From the NCBI RefSeq assembly GCF_003315795.1, contig NZ_QMEY01000001.1, positions 744,001 through 808,000 of the forward strand: 64,000 nt of DNA. The letters run 5' to 3'. Every line of letters begins with the position of its first letter. Position 1 is the stretch's first letter. Positions 52,197-60,241 of the stretch are shown here, piece after piece. The notes under the pieces are model-generated. The model worked only from the letters and a program-made list of their open reading frames with translations, did no database searches and was not told where the DNA came from. The position numbers and the translations under genes were made by a program. This DNA comes from Spongiactinospora rosea. Lineage in GTDB: Bacteria; Actinomycetota; Actinomycetes; Streptosporangiales; Streptosporangiaceae.

Positions 52197-52604
52197 TCAC
52201 CTCGCCCACAAAGGGACGATCCGCTCGTCGCCTCTGGGGGCGAGGTCGCACGGTTCGTCGGCGGGGGTGTACACGCGGGTACCGGCGGGCGCGGCGACGA
52301 TCGCGGTGAAGCCGCGCTCAGGGTCGGCGGTCATCTGCCGGAGGTCGTCGGCGGGGAGCACCAGCGTGTCCCCGGCCGCGACGGTGAGCGTCCCCGCCGG
52401 CAACTCCACGGTCGCGGCCCCGGCCACGATGGTCCACACCTGCTCGGTGTCGAAGGCATGCTCGGGGCCCCGCCTGCCGGGCGCGAACTCGACATGCCAG
52501 ACGGCCAGCCCGGCCGTACCGCCCTGGGTGGGGGTGGCGAGGGTGGTCATCACGCCGTTGGGGGTCTCGGTGCGGCGGCGTTCGGTGTGACGGATGACGG
52601 GCAT
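52197..52604 (-). CDS. Cupin-domain protein
   Basis: A 135-residue single cupin. The metal motif is partly kept (HVEFAPGRRGPEHAF with one His, then VVLPADDLRQM-like second motif with no clear His), so metal binding is doubtful. The core strands (VWTIVAGAATVELPAGTLTV) fit the fold. It is divergent from the MarR regulator across two direct-repeat sites and so is probably its target. Confidence 0.82.
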   Translation of the reverse strand: MPVIRHTERRRTETPNGVMTTLATPTQGGTAGLAVWHVEFAPGRRGPEHAFDTEQVWTIVAGAATVELPAGTLTVAAGDTLVLPADDLRQMTADPERGFTAIVAAPAGTRVYTPADEPCDLAPRGDERIVPLWAR

Positions 52605-52624
52605 CGGACACTCTCCCTAAGATG

Positions 52625-52660
52625 GTCAATGAGGTTGTCCATATAGTCAACGAGGTTGTC
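52625..52660. promoter_or_regulatory. Tandem 15-bp MarR-type sites
   Basis: gtcaatgaggttgtc (52625-52639) and gtcaacgaggttgtc (52646-52660) are direct repeats spaced 21 bp (two helical turns). Each is an imperfect palindrome (CAAC-gag-GTTG). They lie between the divergent cupin and MarR genes. Confidence 0.65.
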
Positions 52661-52664
52661 TTTT

Positions 52665-53135
52665 ATGTCAAGCGACACCCCGGGATTCGAGCTGCCCCTG
52701 CGGCTGCTGCTCGGCTTCCGCATGATCATCGACGAGGTCCACGCCGAACTGGCCCAACAGGGCCACCCGGACATGCGGCCCCTGCACGGCTTCGTCTTCC
52801 AGGCCATCGGCCCCTCAGGCGCGACGGCCGTCGAACTGGGCCGCAGACTGGGCGTCTCCAAACAGGCGGCCGGCAAAATGATCGACACTCTCGAACACCT
52901 CGGCTACGTCGAACGCACCCCCGACCCCGCCGACGCCCGCCGCAAAACCATCCACCTGACCGCCCGCGCCATCGACGCCCTGACCAAGTCCGCCCAGTCC
53001 TTCGACCGCATCCGCACCCAATGGTCGGCAGTCCTGGGCCCGGCCCGCCTCCAAGCCCTGGAAACGGACCTCCGCAAGGTCACCCCACCCGACCTGTTCC
53101 GCCTCGACATGCCCAACTGGTTCGGCGCAGGCTGA
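52665..53135 (+). CDS. MarR-family transcriptional regulator
   Basis: A 156-residue winged-helix repressor. The recognition helix is in ELGRRLGVSKQAAGKMIDTL and the wing in RTPDPADARRKTIHLT, with terminal dimerisation helices. The ATG at 52665 is used (GAGG nine bases upstream). The two repeat sites directly upstream suggest autoregulation together with control of the divergent cupin gene. The effector is unknown. Confidence 0.87.
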   Translation: MSSDTPGFELPLRLLLGFRMIIDEVHAELAQQGHPDMRPLHGFVFQAIGPSGATAVELGRRLGVSKQAAGKMIDTLEHLGYVERTPDPADARRKTIHLTARAIDALTKSAQSFDRIRTQWSAVLGPARLQALETDLRKVTPPDLFRLDMPNWFGAG

Positions 53136-53141
53136 GCGATG

Positions 53142-54420
53142 TTATGAGACGGCGGGTCGGTCGGCCGACCGGGAACGCCAGGTGGCCTCCTCGTCGCCCC
53201 ACCCTTCCTCGGCGGCGATGGACGCCGCGAGCCCGGCGAGAGAGGACCGGGTGTCGTCGCAGTCGAACAGCTCCCAGCCGCCTTCGTCCTTACGCCGCCA
53301 AAGGTGTCCGCCCGGCGTGTGGTGAGTGACTGGAAGGTTCCAGGCGGACTCGGCCACATTGAGCGCGGCGCGGGAGCGGCCGATGCCGGCAAAGCAGCAC
53401 ATCTGGTTGTAGGCATTGGTGAGGGGTGCCTTGTATCCCATGTCCCCGGCGGCCTGAAGGTGTCGCAGAGCCTCCCGGGGATCCTCTGGGATCAGGCAAA
53501 ATCCCAGGTTGTTGCGCAATGTCGGGTCGTCAGGGCGGTGCCGGGTGCCGAACTCGAAGACGGCTGCGGCCTCGCGGTGCCTTCCCTGCCGCAGCAACCC
53601 GTCCGCGTGGCGGGTCATCTCATGCACCAGAGAGGGCTCCGACGAGCCGGTCTCCGGCTCTCCGTAGACCGCCCGCTTCGCGATCTCCGCTTCGATCTCA
53701 CCCCGCGAGATGGGACGGTCGTGCATCAGTTCGTCCGGACATGGCGGTACTGCGTCACCGTCCAGCCAGCGCAGCGCGAGGTGCAGTGACTTCGTCCGCC
53801 ACTCGGTGTAGAAGGTGGTCGCGAAGTGGTCCACGGCCCAGGTGTAGTGCTCGATGAGCCCATGATCGGCTGTTTCCCCGGCCGATGAGGGTAGCTCGCC
53901 ATTTCGGGGTGGGGCGAGCGAGACAAGATCGTCCAATGGGACCGCTTCGATCCACCGGTGGATCCGGGAGATGCTGGGAAAGATCTGTTCCTTGGAGTAG
54001 GCCAACCAGGTAAATCCGCGGGGAAGCGGAGAGGCGGGCTGGAGAGGCGGCACCCCAAGTGCGGCATGCCAGCGGGCGATGTCCACACCCGGCAACTCTT
54101 CCGTACCCGGCAAGTCTTCTGTCTCCCCCTGGTACACCGCCTTGATCATCAGTATGCCGATGACGATCTCGGCCACTTCTGATCGCATGCCGTACCTGGC
54201 CAGGGACAGCGCATCCAGTCCCCTGGCCGACAGCTCGCGCGCCACGGCGCGGACCACCCCTTGCCGCCTCTGGGGCGCGGTGTCCAGGAAGTGCGGGCCC
54301 CCGGGTCAGGATGCCCAGCATCGCCGTCACGAGGCTCACCGTCCGCCATCGCTGAGGGTCCCCATTCTGGGCATCGCAGAGGTACCACTCCTGTGCGTCG
54401 AAGGGCTTGCTGTCGTCCAA
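53142..54420 (-). pseudogene. TPR-like protein gene interrupted by a +1 frameshift
   Basis: Two reverse-strand frames join into one protein. Residues MDDSKPFDAQEWYLCDAQ to LGILTRG read from a TTG at 54420. From about 54300 the continuation HFLDTAPQRRQGVVRAVA is one base out of frame, and runs to 53142. The break coincides with a run of five C on the plus strand (54298-54302). Removing one base restores about 425 residues. The C-terminal part has TPR-like helices (HADGLLRQGRHREAAAVFEF and DPTLRNNLGFCL). Either the gene is broken or the homopolymer is miscounted or phase-variable. The downstream part could still start at GTG 54257 (371 residues). Confidence 0.68.
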
Positions 54421-54466
54421 CCGGCCTCGTCCTTCAGATCACGCCCGGTCGAGGTGTACCTTGGCC

Positions 54467-54498
54467 AGGATCGTGGGTAGGATTCTAGTCACGATCCT
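54467..54498. promoter_or_regulatory. Inverted repeat upstream of the toxin-antitoxin pair
   Basis: aggatcgtg (54467-54475) and cacgatcct (54490-54498) form a perfect 9-bp inverted repeat flanking a taggat (-10-like) element, 17 bp before the antitoxin start. It is a typical autoregulatory operator position. Confidence 0.6.
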
Positions 54499-54515
54499 AG
54501 TAGTGGAGCGGCGCG

Positions 54516-54983
54516 ATGTCAGACATAATCTTCCTTCCTACTGATCTGGCCAACCGGCGCACGGAGTTCCTTGAAGCCGCCCGGAAGGGGCAGGCACGAC
54601 TCCGTGACAAGGACGGGACCAGCTTGGTGATGTTGCCCGAGAGCCGCCTGCGGCTGTTGGAAACGCTCAGCAAGTGGTGGGAGGCGTACATGAAGCTTGA
54701 GCAACTGCTGCGCCGGAAGGATCTACCCAAGGCCGGTGAGCTGGGCGAACTGGCTTGGCTACGTACGTTCGATCGTGATGACCTGACGGAGTTCCTGGGG
54801 GAGCTGAACGATGCTCTGGTCGCGGCCAGCGCGGACGAGGACACGGCGATTCTGGATGAGTGTGTCGCGGCGTGGCGGAACACCGCGCGTCAGCTAGAGG
54901 ATCCGCTACGGCGTTCGGTGCTTTTGGGGGAACACCGCCCGGGGCACTATGTCGAGGTCACCGAGCCGGATGAGCAGGGGTAG
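54516..54983 (+). CDS. Probable antitoxin (Phd/YefM-like N-terminus)
   Basis: A 155-residue acidic protein. Its first 50 residues (LPTDLANRRTEFLEAARKGQ, then LRDKDGTSLVMLPES) resemble the compact DNA-binding region of prevent-host-death-type antitoxins, followed by a helical partner-binding part. The next gene starts inside its 3' end (14-base overlap), the usual antitoxin-first order. An inverted repeat upstream would serve autoregulation. Assignment is by pattern and context, and no database family is claimed. Confidence 0.6.
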   Translation: MSDIIFLPTDLANRRTEFLEAARKGQARLRDKDGTSLVMLPESRLRLLETLSKWWEAYMKLEQLLRRKDLPKAGELGELAWLRTFDRDDLTEFLGELNDALVAASADEDTAILDECVAAWRNTARQLEDPLRRSVLLGEHRPGHYVEVTEPDEQG

Positions 54984-55359
54984 CGCGTACGACCCGCATC
55001 GCCCGGCCCGCCGGCCGGGTGGGAGGCCCGAGGAGGCGCCTCGGTATCGGGTCCTGGTCCATCGGCAGTACCTCGGACATTGGGGCGAGTTGGTGGAGCG
55101 GGTCGGGCTCAAGCAGGCCCAGCAGTTCTGGGACCACGTTTCGCGTACTCCGGGCAGCCCGGACCCGATCGCGTCGATCAGCCTGCTCAAGGGGCGTGCC
55201 GGACGTCCGAAGGGTGAGGGGTGGTCGCGGACGTTTCACTACAGGGTCAGTAGTTCCGCGCGTATCGACTACCAGTATTGCGATGCGTACACGACTGGCC
55301 CTGAAGGAGATCCGCATCCGGTCGTGGTCATCCTGACCGTCAACTACAGCAGCCACTAG
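54970..55359 (+). CDS. Probable toxin partner (RelE/ParE-like size and layout)
   Basis: A 129-residue basic protein. An Arg/Pro-rich N-terminus precedes YRVLVHRQYLGHWGELVERV, LLKGRAGRPKGEGWSRTFHY, SARIDYQYCDAY and a C-terminal VVVILTVNYSS strand. Small size, positive charge and a strand carrying Arg/Asp/Tyr next to a Lys/Arg cluster are what RelE-type mRNA-interferase folds show, but catalytic residues cannot be fixed. It is coupled to the upstream acidic protein. A 13-bp palindrome (gtcacg-g-cgtgac, 55377-55389) follows the stop. Confidence 0.55.
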   Translation: MSRGSAYDPHRPARRPGGRPEEAPRYRVLVHRQYLGHWGELVERVGLKQAQQFWDHVSRTPGSPDPIASISLLKGRAGRPKGEGWSRTFHYRVSSSARIDYQYCDAYTTGPEGDPHPVVVILTVNYSSH

Positions 55360-55464
55360 AGGATGCCACCCCTGACGTCACGGCGTGACTTTCCCTGTGG
55401 GGAGATGACGGCGGCCCACTGGGTGAGGGTGCGGTGGAGAAAGTGAGCCGCCGCCATTTGTTGC

Positions 55465-56286
55465 TTATGTCAGCTTGTTGGTCCATTGGGTTAGTGCGGC
55501 CCTCAGGAGCTCGATGGTGTCTCGCCTGGAGAGGGCGTCGGCGCGGATGGCCTCATACCATATTTTGACCTTTGCCACCATTTCTGGGTTTGTGGAGCAC
55601 TCGGCTCCCAGGAGTGAGTCCACCGACGCGAATTCCTGTCCGGTGGGCAGCTTGGCGAGCTGGAAGGCGGCGCTGGTGCCGGCCGCGTTGCCGGCCTGCA
55701 TGGGGACTATCTGGATGGTCAGGCGGGGGCGCTCTGTCCATTCCAGGAGGAAGCGGAGCTGGTCCACGAGGATGTGCGGGCTCCCGATGGGGCGGTGGAG
55801 GGCGCACTCGTCGATGAGGCAGGTCACGTTCGGGGGTGACTCGCGGTCGAACATGGCGCGGCGTCCGATGCGGCGGCGGGTGTGTTCTTCGACCTCTTCT
55901 GGGGTGAAGAAGGGGTTGTAGCCGATGACCGCCCGCGCGTATTCGTAGGTTTGCAGGAAGCCGGGGATGAGCAGTGGGTCCCAGCACTGGAGCCAGACGG
56001 CCTCGATCTCTATTTCGCGCCACTTTTCGAGCCAGCCGAACGAGCCGCGTTCGTAGACGATCGCCTCGTACAGTTTGCCGAAGTGGCGGGTGGCGGTGAG
56101 GCCGAAGACCTGGTCCAGTGCGTCGGCAATGGCCTTCGAGGGCACCTTTTTCTCACACTCGATATGTGAGATGAGGGATCGGTGGACGTTGAGCCGGGTG
56201 GCCAGCGGGGTTTGGGTGAATCCTTGCTCTTCTCGGATTCTGGCGAGCTCTGCGGCGAATGTCGCAGTCGCCCGGTGCAGGTGCAT
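55465..56286 (-). CDS. XRE-type regulator with DUF5753 (WhiJ-like)
   Basis: A 273-residue regulator. The N-terminal helix-turn-helix (RIREEQGFTQTPLATRLNVH, RSLISHIECEKKVPS) is followed by a DUF5753 domain (WDPLLIPGFLQTYEYARAVI, FDRESPPNVTCLIDECALHR). Such proteins (WhiJ family) control development and antibiotic production in Streptomyces, usually beside a small DUF397 protein. No DUF397 gene is adjacent here. The ATG has AGGAGGG upstream. Codon usage and lower GC set it apart from the main chromosome genes. Confidence 0.9.
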   Translation of the reverse strand: MHLHRATATFAAELARIREEQGFTQTPLATRLNVHRSLISHIECEKKVPSKAIADALDQVFGLTATRHFGKLYEAIVYERGSFGWLEKWREIEIEAVWLQCWDPLLIPGFLQTYEYARAVIGYNPFFTPEEVEEHTRRRIGRRAMFDRESPPNVTCLIDECALHRPIGSPHILVDQLRFLLEWTERPRLTIQIVPMQAGNAAGTSAAFQLAKLPTGQEFASVDSLLGAECSTNPEMVAKVKIWYEAIRADALSRRDTIELLRAALTQWTNKLT

Positions 56287-56477
56287 GATGCGACCCTCCT
56301 GAAGTCCGCGTGGCAGTGACCTCGCCAGGTCGCATGCCGTAGCAGAAGGTCACCGCCAACTTTCCCATGGGCTGCAGTATGCACGGCAGGCTGTATTCGG
56401 AACAGCCGGAATTCAGAACGGGCAAAAGCTCGACCCGGCGAAGACGGATATCGGCGACATATCATCCTAGGAATTCC

Positions 56478-56951
56478 ATGGCGTCCACCATCGAGAGTAA
56501 TCCCCGTAGCGACACGCTCATGTTGGTCGCGCTGCCCAGTGCCGTCTGGATCGGGCGGGCGCATACGGCGGCCGTCCTACGTGGCTGGGGTCACCGGGCC
56601 GCTGCCTTCATCGAGGATGCCCAGCTCATCGCCTCGGAGCTGATCACCAACTCCATCCAAGCCCTCGGATACGCGGACAACCCTCCCGCAACCCGCACGC
56701 TACTCGCCAAAGATTCCCTTATCCGCATCACCCTCTCAGAACTTGACGACTCCCTCTCCATCAACGTATGGGACTCCCACCCCCGCCTCCCCGAAGCCCC
56801 CGCCGAAGTCCCCTTCGAAGCCGAGAGCGGCCGGGGGCTCTTCATCGTTCGATCCATCGCGAAAGAGGCGGGCTACCGCTATTCCGACGGGGTCTCCGGT
56901 AAAACCGTGTTCGCTACCCTGCCTTTTCCGCGAGTATTCGCAAACGAATAG
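56478..56951 (+). CDS. ATP-binding protein of the anti-sigma (HATPase_c_2) type
   Basis: A 157-residue GHKL-fold protein. The N box is IASELITNSIQALGY, the G1-type motif VWDSHPRLPEAP and the G2 loop SGRGLFIVRSIAKEAG. It is divergent from the WhiJ-like regulator with 191 bp between starts. In actinomycetes such ATPases often sit next to WhiJ/DUF397 genes (the abaA-like loci), which suggests a shared developmental switch. The start ATG follows AGGA. Confidence 0.86.
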   Translation: MASTIESNPRSDTLMLVALPSAVWIGRAHTAAVLRGWGHRAAAFIEDAQLIASELITNSIQALGYADNPPATRTLLAKDSLIRITLSELDDSLSINVWDSHPRLPEAPAEVPFEAESGRGLFIVRSIAKEAGYRYSDGVSGKTVFATLPFPRVFANE

Positions 56952-56953
56952 GG

Positions 56954-57205
56954 TCAGGCGTTGTCGGCGAAGGTGATCACGATGTCGCGGCCGTTGGCGT
57001 AGCTGACCACCGGACGTCCCAGGCTCTCGCCCGCACGGCGGGCCACCGCCTGGAACAGCTCCACCATGTCCGGAGTGTCGGCCGTGACCCGGAAGCGCCC
57101 CTTGGTGGTCAGCGTCTCCGTCACGAGCGCCGTGAAGGTGGCCTCCGCGCGGGGTCGTTCGTCGGTGGTGAGCGGGGTGTGGCGGGGGCTGAGGGGGTGG
57201 GTCAT
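56954..57205 (-). CDS. Small uncharacterised protein
   Basis: An 83-residue soluble protein. After a variable N-terminus, residues 22-80 show beta-alpha-beta character (FRVTADTPDMVELFQAVARR, VVSYANGRDIVITFADN). I do not recognise a family. Its start overlaps the monooxygenase stop by four bases, so it is co-transcribed and possibly TetR-controlled with it. The 3' end is two bases from the convergent ATPase gene. Confidence 0.65.
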   Translation of the reverse strand: MTHPLSPRHTPLTTDERPRAEATFTALVTETLTTKGRFRVTADTPDMVELFQAVARRAGESLGRPVVSYANGRDIVITFADNA

Positions 57206-58638
57206 CGCTGAGCTCCTGTTGATCGTCCGGCCCCCAGCATGCCACCGAACCAGGTGGCGAGCGCTTCGCCCAGGTCGCCATGCCCGGCGGTCCAGGCGAC
57301 GTAGCCGTCCGGGCGTACAAGTACCCCCGGGCCCTCGCCCCCCGACTCCGCACGGACCCGATCTTCGTACCCCAGCGGGGCAGGGCCGGCGTTCAGGAGG
57401 AGGGCGCGGCCGTCGGGGAGGTCGTGGCCGGAGGCGAAGGGGGCGTAGTCCACTCCGGTGCCGTCCATCATCACCGCGAAGTGCTCGTGGGCCTCGGGCA
57501 GGCGCAGGGTCTCCGCAAGGACCTCGCGCAGGGCGTCCACCTGGGGGCCTGGGCGCATGAGGGCGACCTGGGCGCGGGTGTTGCGCAGGACCTTTTCCGC
57601 GACCGGGTGGCGTTCGGCGGTGTAGGTGTCGAGCAGCGCGTCACCGGCCCGGCCCGTCGCGGCCAGGGCGAGCTTCCAGCCGAGGTTCATCGCGTCCTGG
57701 AGGCCCAGGTTGAGACCCTGGCCGCCGATCGGGGAGTGGACGTGCGCCGCGTCGCCCGCGAGCAGGACCCGCCCCTTGCGGTACGTGTCGGCGTGGCGGG
57801 TGTTGTCGCTGAAGCGGATGCCCGTGGTCAGCCTGGCCACCCGTACGTCGAGCCCGGTCACCCGGCTCAGGCTTCCGGCCAGCTCGGCGGCCGTCATCGG
57901 CTCGTCGCGGTCGTCGGGCCCGCCGTCGAACTCCAGAGTGGAGATCTCGCCGGGCACCAGCGACGGGGTGACCAGCCCGCCGGGGGCGCGGATCGACGAG
58001 GTGATCTGGCCCGGGTCGGCCAGTTCGGTGAGGGCGGTCCGGCCGGTCATCGTGGGCGGCGTACCGGTGAACGCGAACCCGGACCGCTTGCGCACCACGC
58101 TGCGCCCGCCGTCGCAGCCTGCCAGGTAGCGGCCGGTGATCACCTGTCCGTCGGTGAGTATGGCCGACGCGCCCGAATCGTCCTGGACGACATCGACCAC
58201 CTCGCACCCCTGCCGGACCTCGACCCCCAGCTCGGCCGCGCGAGCCGCCAGCACCGCCTCCAGGTCGTGCTGCTTGAGCATGACGTACTCGGCGTTGCCG
58301 GACTCGTCGAGCAGCGGCAGGCCGCTGAAGTGGCCCCTGATCATGCGCTTGCCGGTGAACTCCACCAGCAGCCCGATCATGTCCTCCGCGCCCGGACGGC
58401 GATACTCGCTCAACTCGTCGAACAGGGCCTGCTGCGCCGCCGCCATCGGCTCGGCCAGGCCGCGTAACGCGAGCGACTGCAGGCTGCGGGCGTTGATCGA
58501 ACGCAGCCCCAGGCTCCGCGCCGCCCGCCCCTCGCCCGTCGCGGCCTCCAGGACCAGCGGCTCCGCCCCGCCCAGCTTCAGCTCGCAGGCCAGCAGCAGG
58601 CCCACGGGCCCGCCGCCGACGATGATGACGTCAGCCAT
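57202..58638 (-). CDS. FAD-dependent aromatic monooxygenase (PHBH/Rox-like)
   Basis: A 478-residue flavoprotein hydroxylase. It has an N-terminal dinucleotide fold VIIVGGGPVGLLLACEL, the second FAD motif GDAAHVHSPIGGQGLNLGLQ, and GCDGGRSVVRK (DG motif). A thioredoxin-like C-terminal remnant follows. Relatives include rifampicin monooxygenase and polyketide hydroxylases. No biosynthetic genes surround it and a TetR-class repressor is divergent, so xenobiotic or antibiotic inactivation is the better guess. Substrate unproven. Confidence 0.9.
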   Translation of the reverse strand: MADVIIVGGGPVGLLLACELKLGGAEPLVLEAATGEGRAARSLGLRSINARSLQSLALRGLAEPMAAAQQALFDELSEYRRPGAEDMIGLLVEFTGKRMIRGHFSGLPLLDESGNAEYVMLKQHDLEAVLAARAAELGVEVRQGCEVVDVVQDDSGASAILTDGQVITGRYLAGCDGGRSVVRKRSGFAFTGTPPTMTGRTALTELADPGQITSSIRAPGGLVTPSLVPGEISTLEFDGGPDDRDEPMTAAELAGSLSRVTGLDVRVARLTTGIRFSDNTRHADTYRKGRVLLAGDAAHVHSPIGGQGLNLGLQDAMNLGWKLALAATGRAGDALLDTYTAERHPVAEKVLRNTRAQVALMRPGPQVDALREVLAETLRLPEAHEHFAVMMDGTGVDYAPFASGHDLPDGRALLLNAGPAPLGYEDRVRAESGGEGPGVLVRPDGYVAWTAGHGDLGEALATWFGGMLGAGRSTGAQR

Positions 58639-58646
58639 GATCGCTC

Positions 58647-58697
58647 CTTACGTACACTGTATGCTTACGCCGTAAGTACTAGCACATACGCCGTAAG
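58647..58697. promoter_or_regulatory. TetR operator pair CTTACG-C-CGTAAG
   Basis: A perfect 13-bp palindrome cttacgccgtaag (58664-58676) and a near-copy catacgccgtaag (58685-58697), with centres 21 bp apart. A half-site cttacg at 58647-58652 extends the array toward the monooxygenase start. It lies between the divergent monooxygenase and TetR genes. Confidence 0.78.
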
Positions 58698-58733
58698 CTC
58701 TGTCAATCGGCACCGGCGGAAAAGGACGCGCGC

Positions 58734-59390
58734 ATGGCCCGGCGGGAGACCCTGAACAGGGAGAAGGTCTTGGACGCGGCACTGGCCCTGGCCGACGCCG
58801 AGGGCCTGTCCGGCCTGTCCATGCGGCGGCTCGCCAAGGTGCTCGGCGTCGAGGCGATGTCCCTCTACAACCACGTCGCCGGCAAGTCCGACCTGCTTGA
58901 CGGCCTCGCCGAGCGGGTCATGGGCCAGATCGAGCCGGCCGACCCCCGGTTGCCCTGGCCGGAGCAGGTCCGAACGCTGGCCCTCGGCATGTACCGCGTC
59001 CTGCGCCGCCACCCCGCCGTGCCGATGGCCCTGGTCACCGACCAGTCCAACCCGTCCGCCGAATCCTCGCTCAAGCCGCTGGACGCGCTGGTCGGGGCGC
59101 TGTTCTCGGCCGGGTTCGACGAGCAGGGGGCGTGGCGGGCGCTGGGGGCGGTCAACAGCCTGGTGTACGGCTCGCTGGTGCTGTCCACCGGCGGGTTCAC
59201 CGGCGATCCCGCCCGGCATGCGGGCGAGCCGAGCGCCAGCGCGTACGTCCGCAGGCTCGACCCCGAACGGCTGCCGCACTTCAGCAGGCTGATGCACGGC
59301 ACCCAGACGGGCGTGGACCCGCAGGCCGACTTCGAGTACGCGCTGGACGTGCTGATCAAGGGCCTGGTGGCCACCGCCCCCACCAGGTGA
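58734..59390 (+). CDS. TetR-family repressor (TetR_C domain)
   Basis: A 218-residue regulator. The DNA-binding domain MRRLAKVLGVEAMSLYNHV (about residues 28-46) closely resembles TetR of tetracycline resistance. The C-terminal domain belongs to the TetR_C class (ALGAVNSLVYGSLVLSTGGF). Divergence from the flavin monooxygenase and the paired operators argue for ligand-relieved repression of that gene. The ligand is likely an aromatic or polyketide compound, by inference. Confidence 0.9.
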   Translation: MARRETLNREKVLDAALALADAEGLSGLSMRRLAKVLGVEAMSLYNHVAGKSDLLDGLAERVMGQIEPADPRLPWPEQVRTLALGMYRVLRRHPAVPMALVTDQSNPSAESSLKPLDALVGALFSAGFDEQGAWRALGAVNSLVYGSLVLSTGGFTGDPARHAGEPSASAYVRRLDPERLPHFSRLMHGTQTGVDPQADFEYALDVLIKGLVATAPTR

Positions 59391-59395
59391 CGGGC

Positions 59396-60241
59396 TCAGC
59401 CCTTCGCCGAGCCGAGGGTGAGCCCGGCCACGAAGTGCTTGTGCAGGAGCTGGAAGACCACCAGCGTGGGCAGCGCCACCAGCAGCGAACCGGCCGCCAG
59501 CAGGTTGTAGTCCGTGAAGAACTGGCCGCGCAGGTTGTTCAGCGCGGAGGTGATCGGCAGCTTGCCGCCCGAGGTCATCAGCACCAGCGCCCACAGGAAG
59601 TCGTTGTACATCCAGGTGAACTGCAAGGTGCCGAGCGCGGCCAGCACCGGGCGGCACAGCGGGAGGGTGAGCCGCCAGTAGCGTCGCCACACCCCGGCCC
59701 CGTCCACCAGCGCGGCCTCGGTGATCTCGATCGGGATCGTGCGCATGAAGTTGGCCATCACGAACACGCAGAACCCGAACTGGAAGGCCACATGGATCAG
59801 GATCAGCCCGAGGTAGGAGTCGTAGAGCGACATCGAGTCCGACAGCCACCAGGGCAGCGGGACCAGCGTGTAGAGGCTGTAGAGCGGGGTGATCAGCACC
59901 TGCGGCGGCAGCAGGTTGCCCGCCGTGAACACGATCAGCAGGGTCCGGCGGCCGGGGATGGGCAGCCTGGCCACGGCGAACGCGGTGAACGACGCGACCA
60001 GCAGGGTCAGCGCCAGCGCGGGCAGCACCACGATCAGCGTGTTCAGGTAGTACTTCGGCAGCTCGGCCTCGGTCCAGGCGCGGGCGTAGTAGTCGAGCGT
60101 CAGCGACTCGGGCAGGGAGAAGTAGCCCAGTCTGGCGGTCTCGGCGTACGGGCGCAGCGAGGCGTACACCGCGAGCACCGGCGGCAGCACCCACCCCAGC
60201 GCGACCAGGCCCAGAAAGACGTGCAGCGCCGCCCGCTTCAC
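59396..60241 (-). CDS. Sugar ABC transporter permease (MalG type)
   Basis: A 281-residue membrane protein with six predicted helices and the EAA loop EITEAALVDGAGVWRRYWRL. The GTG start at 60241 has GGAGGACCG upstream and overlaps the preceding permease stop (GTGA). It is the last gene of a three-gene importer operon, five bp from the end of the convergent TetR gene. There is no ATPase in the operon. Confidence 0.92.
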   Translation of the reverse strand: MKRAALHVFLGLVALGWVLPPVLAVYASLRPYAETARLGYFSLPESLTLDYYARAWTEAELPKYYLNTLIVVLPALALTLLVASFTAFAVARLPIPGRRTLLIVFTAGNLLPPQVLITPLYSLYTLVPLPWWLSDSMSLYDSYLGLILIHVAFQFGFCVFVMANFMRTIPIEITEAALVDGAGVWRRYWRLTLPLCRPVLAALGTLQFTWMYNDFLWALVLMTSGGKLPITSALNNLRGQFFTDYNLLAAGSLLVALPTLVVFQLLHKHFVAGLTLGSAKG

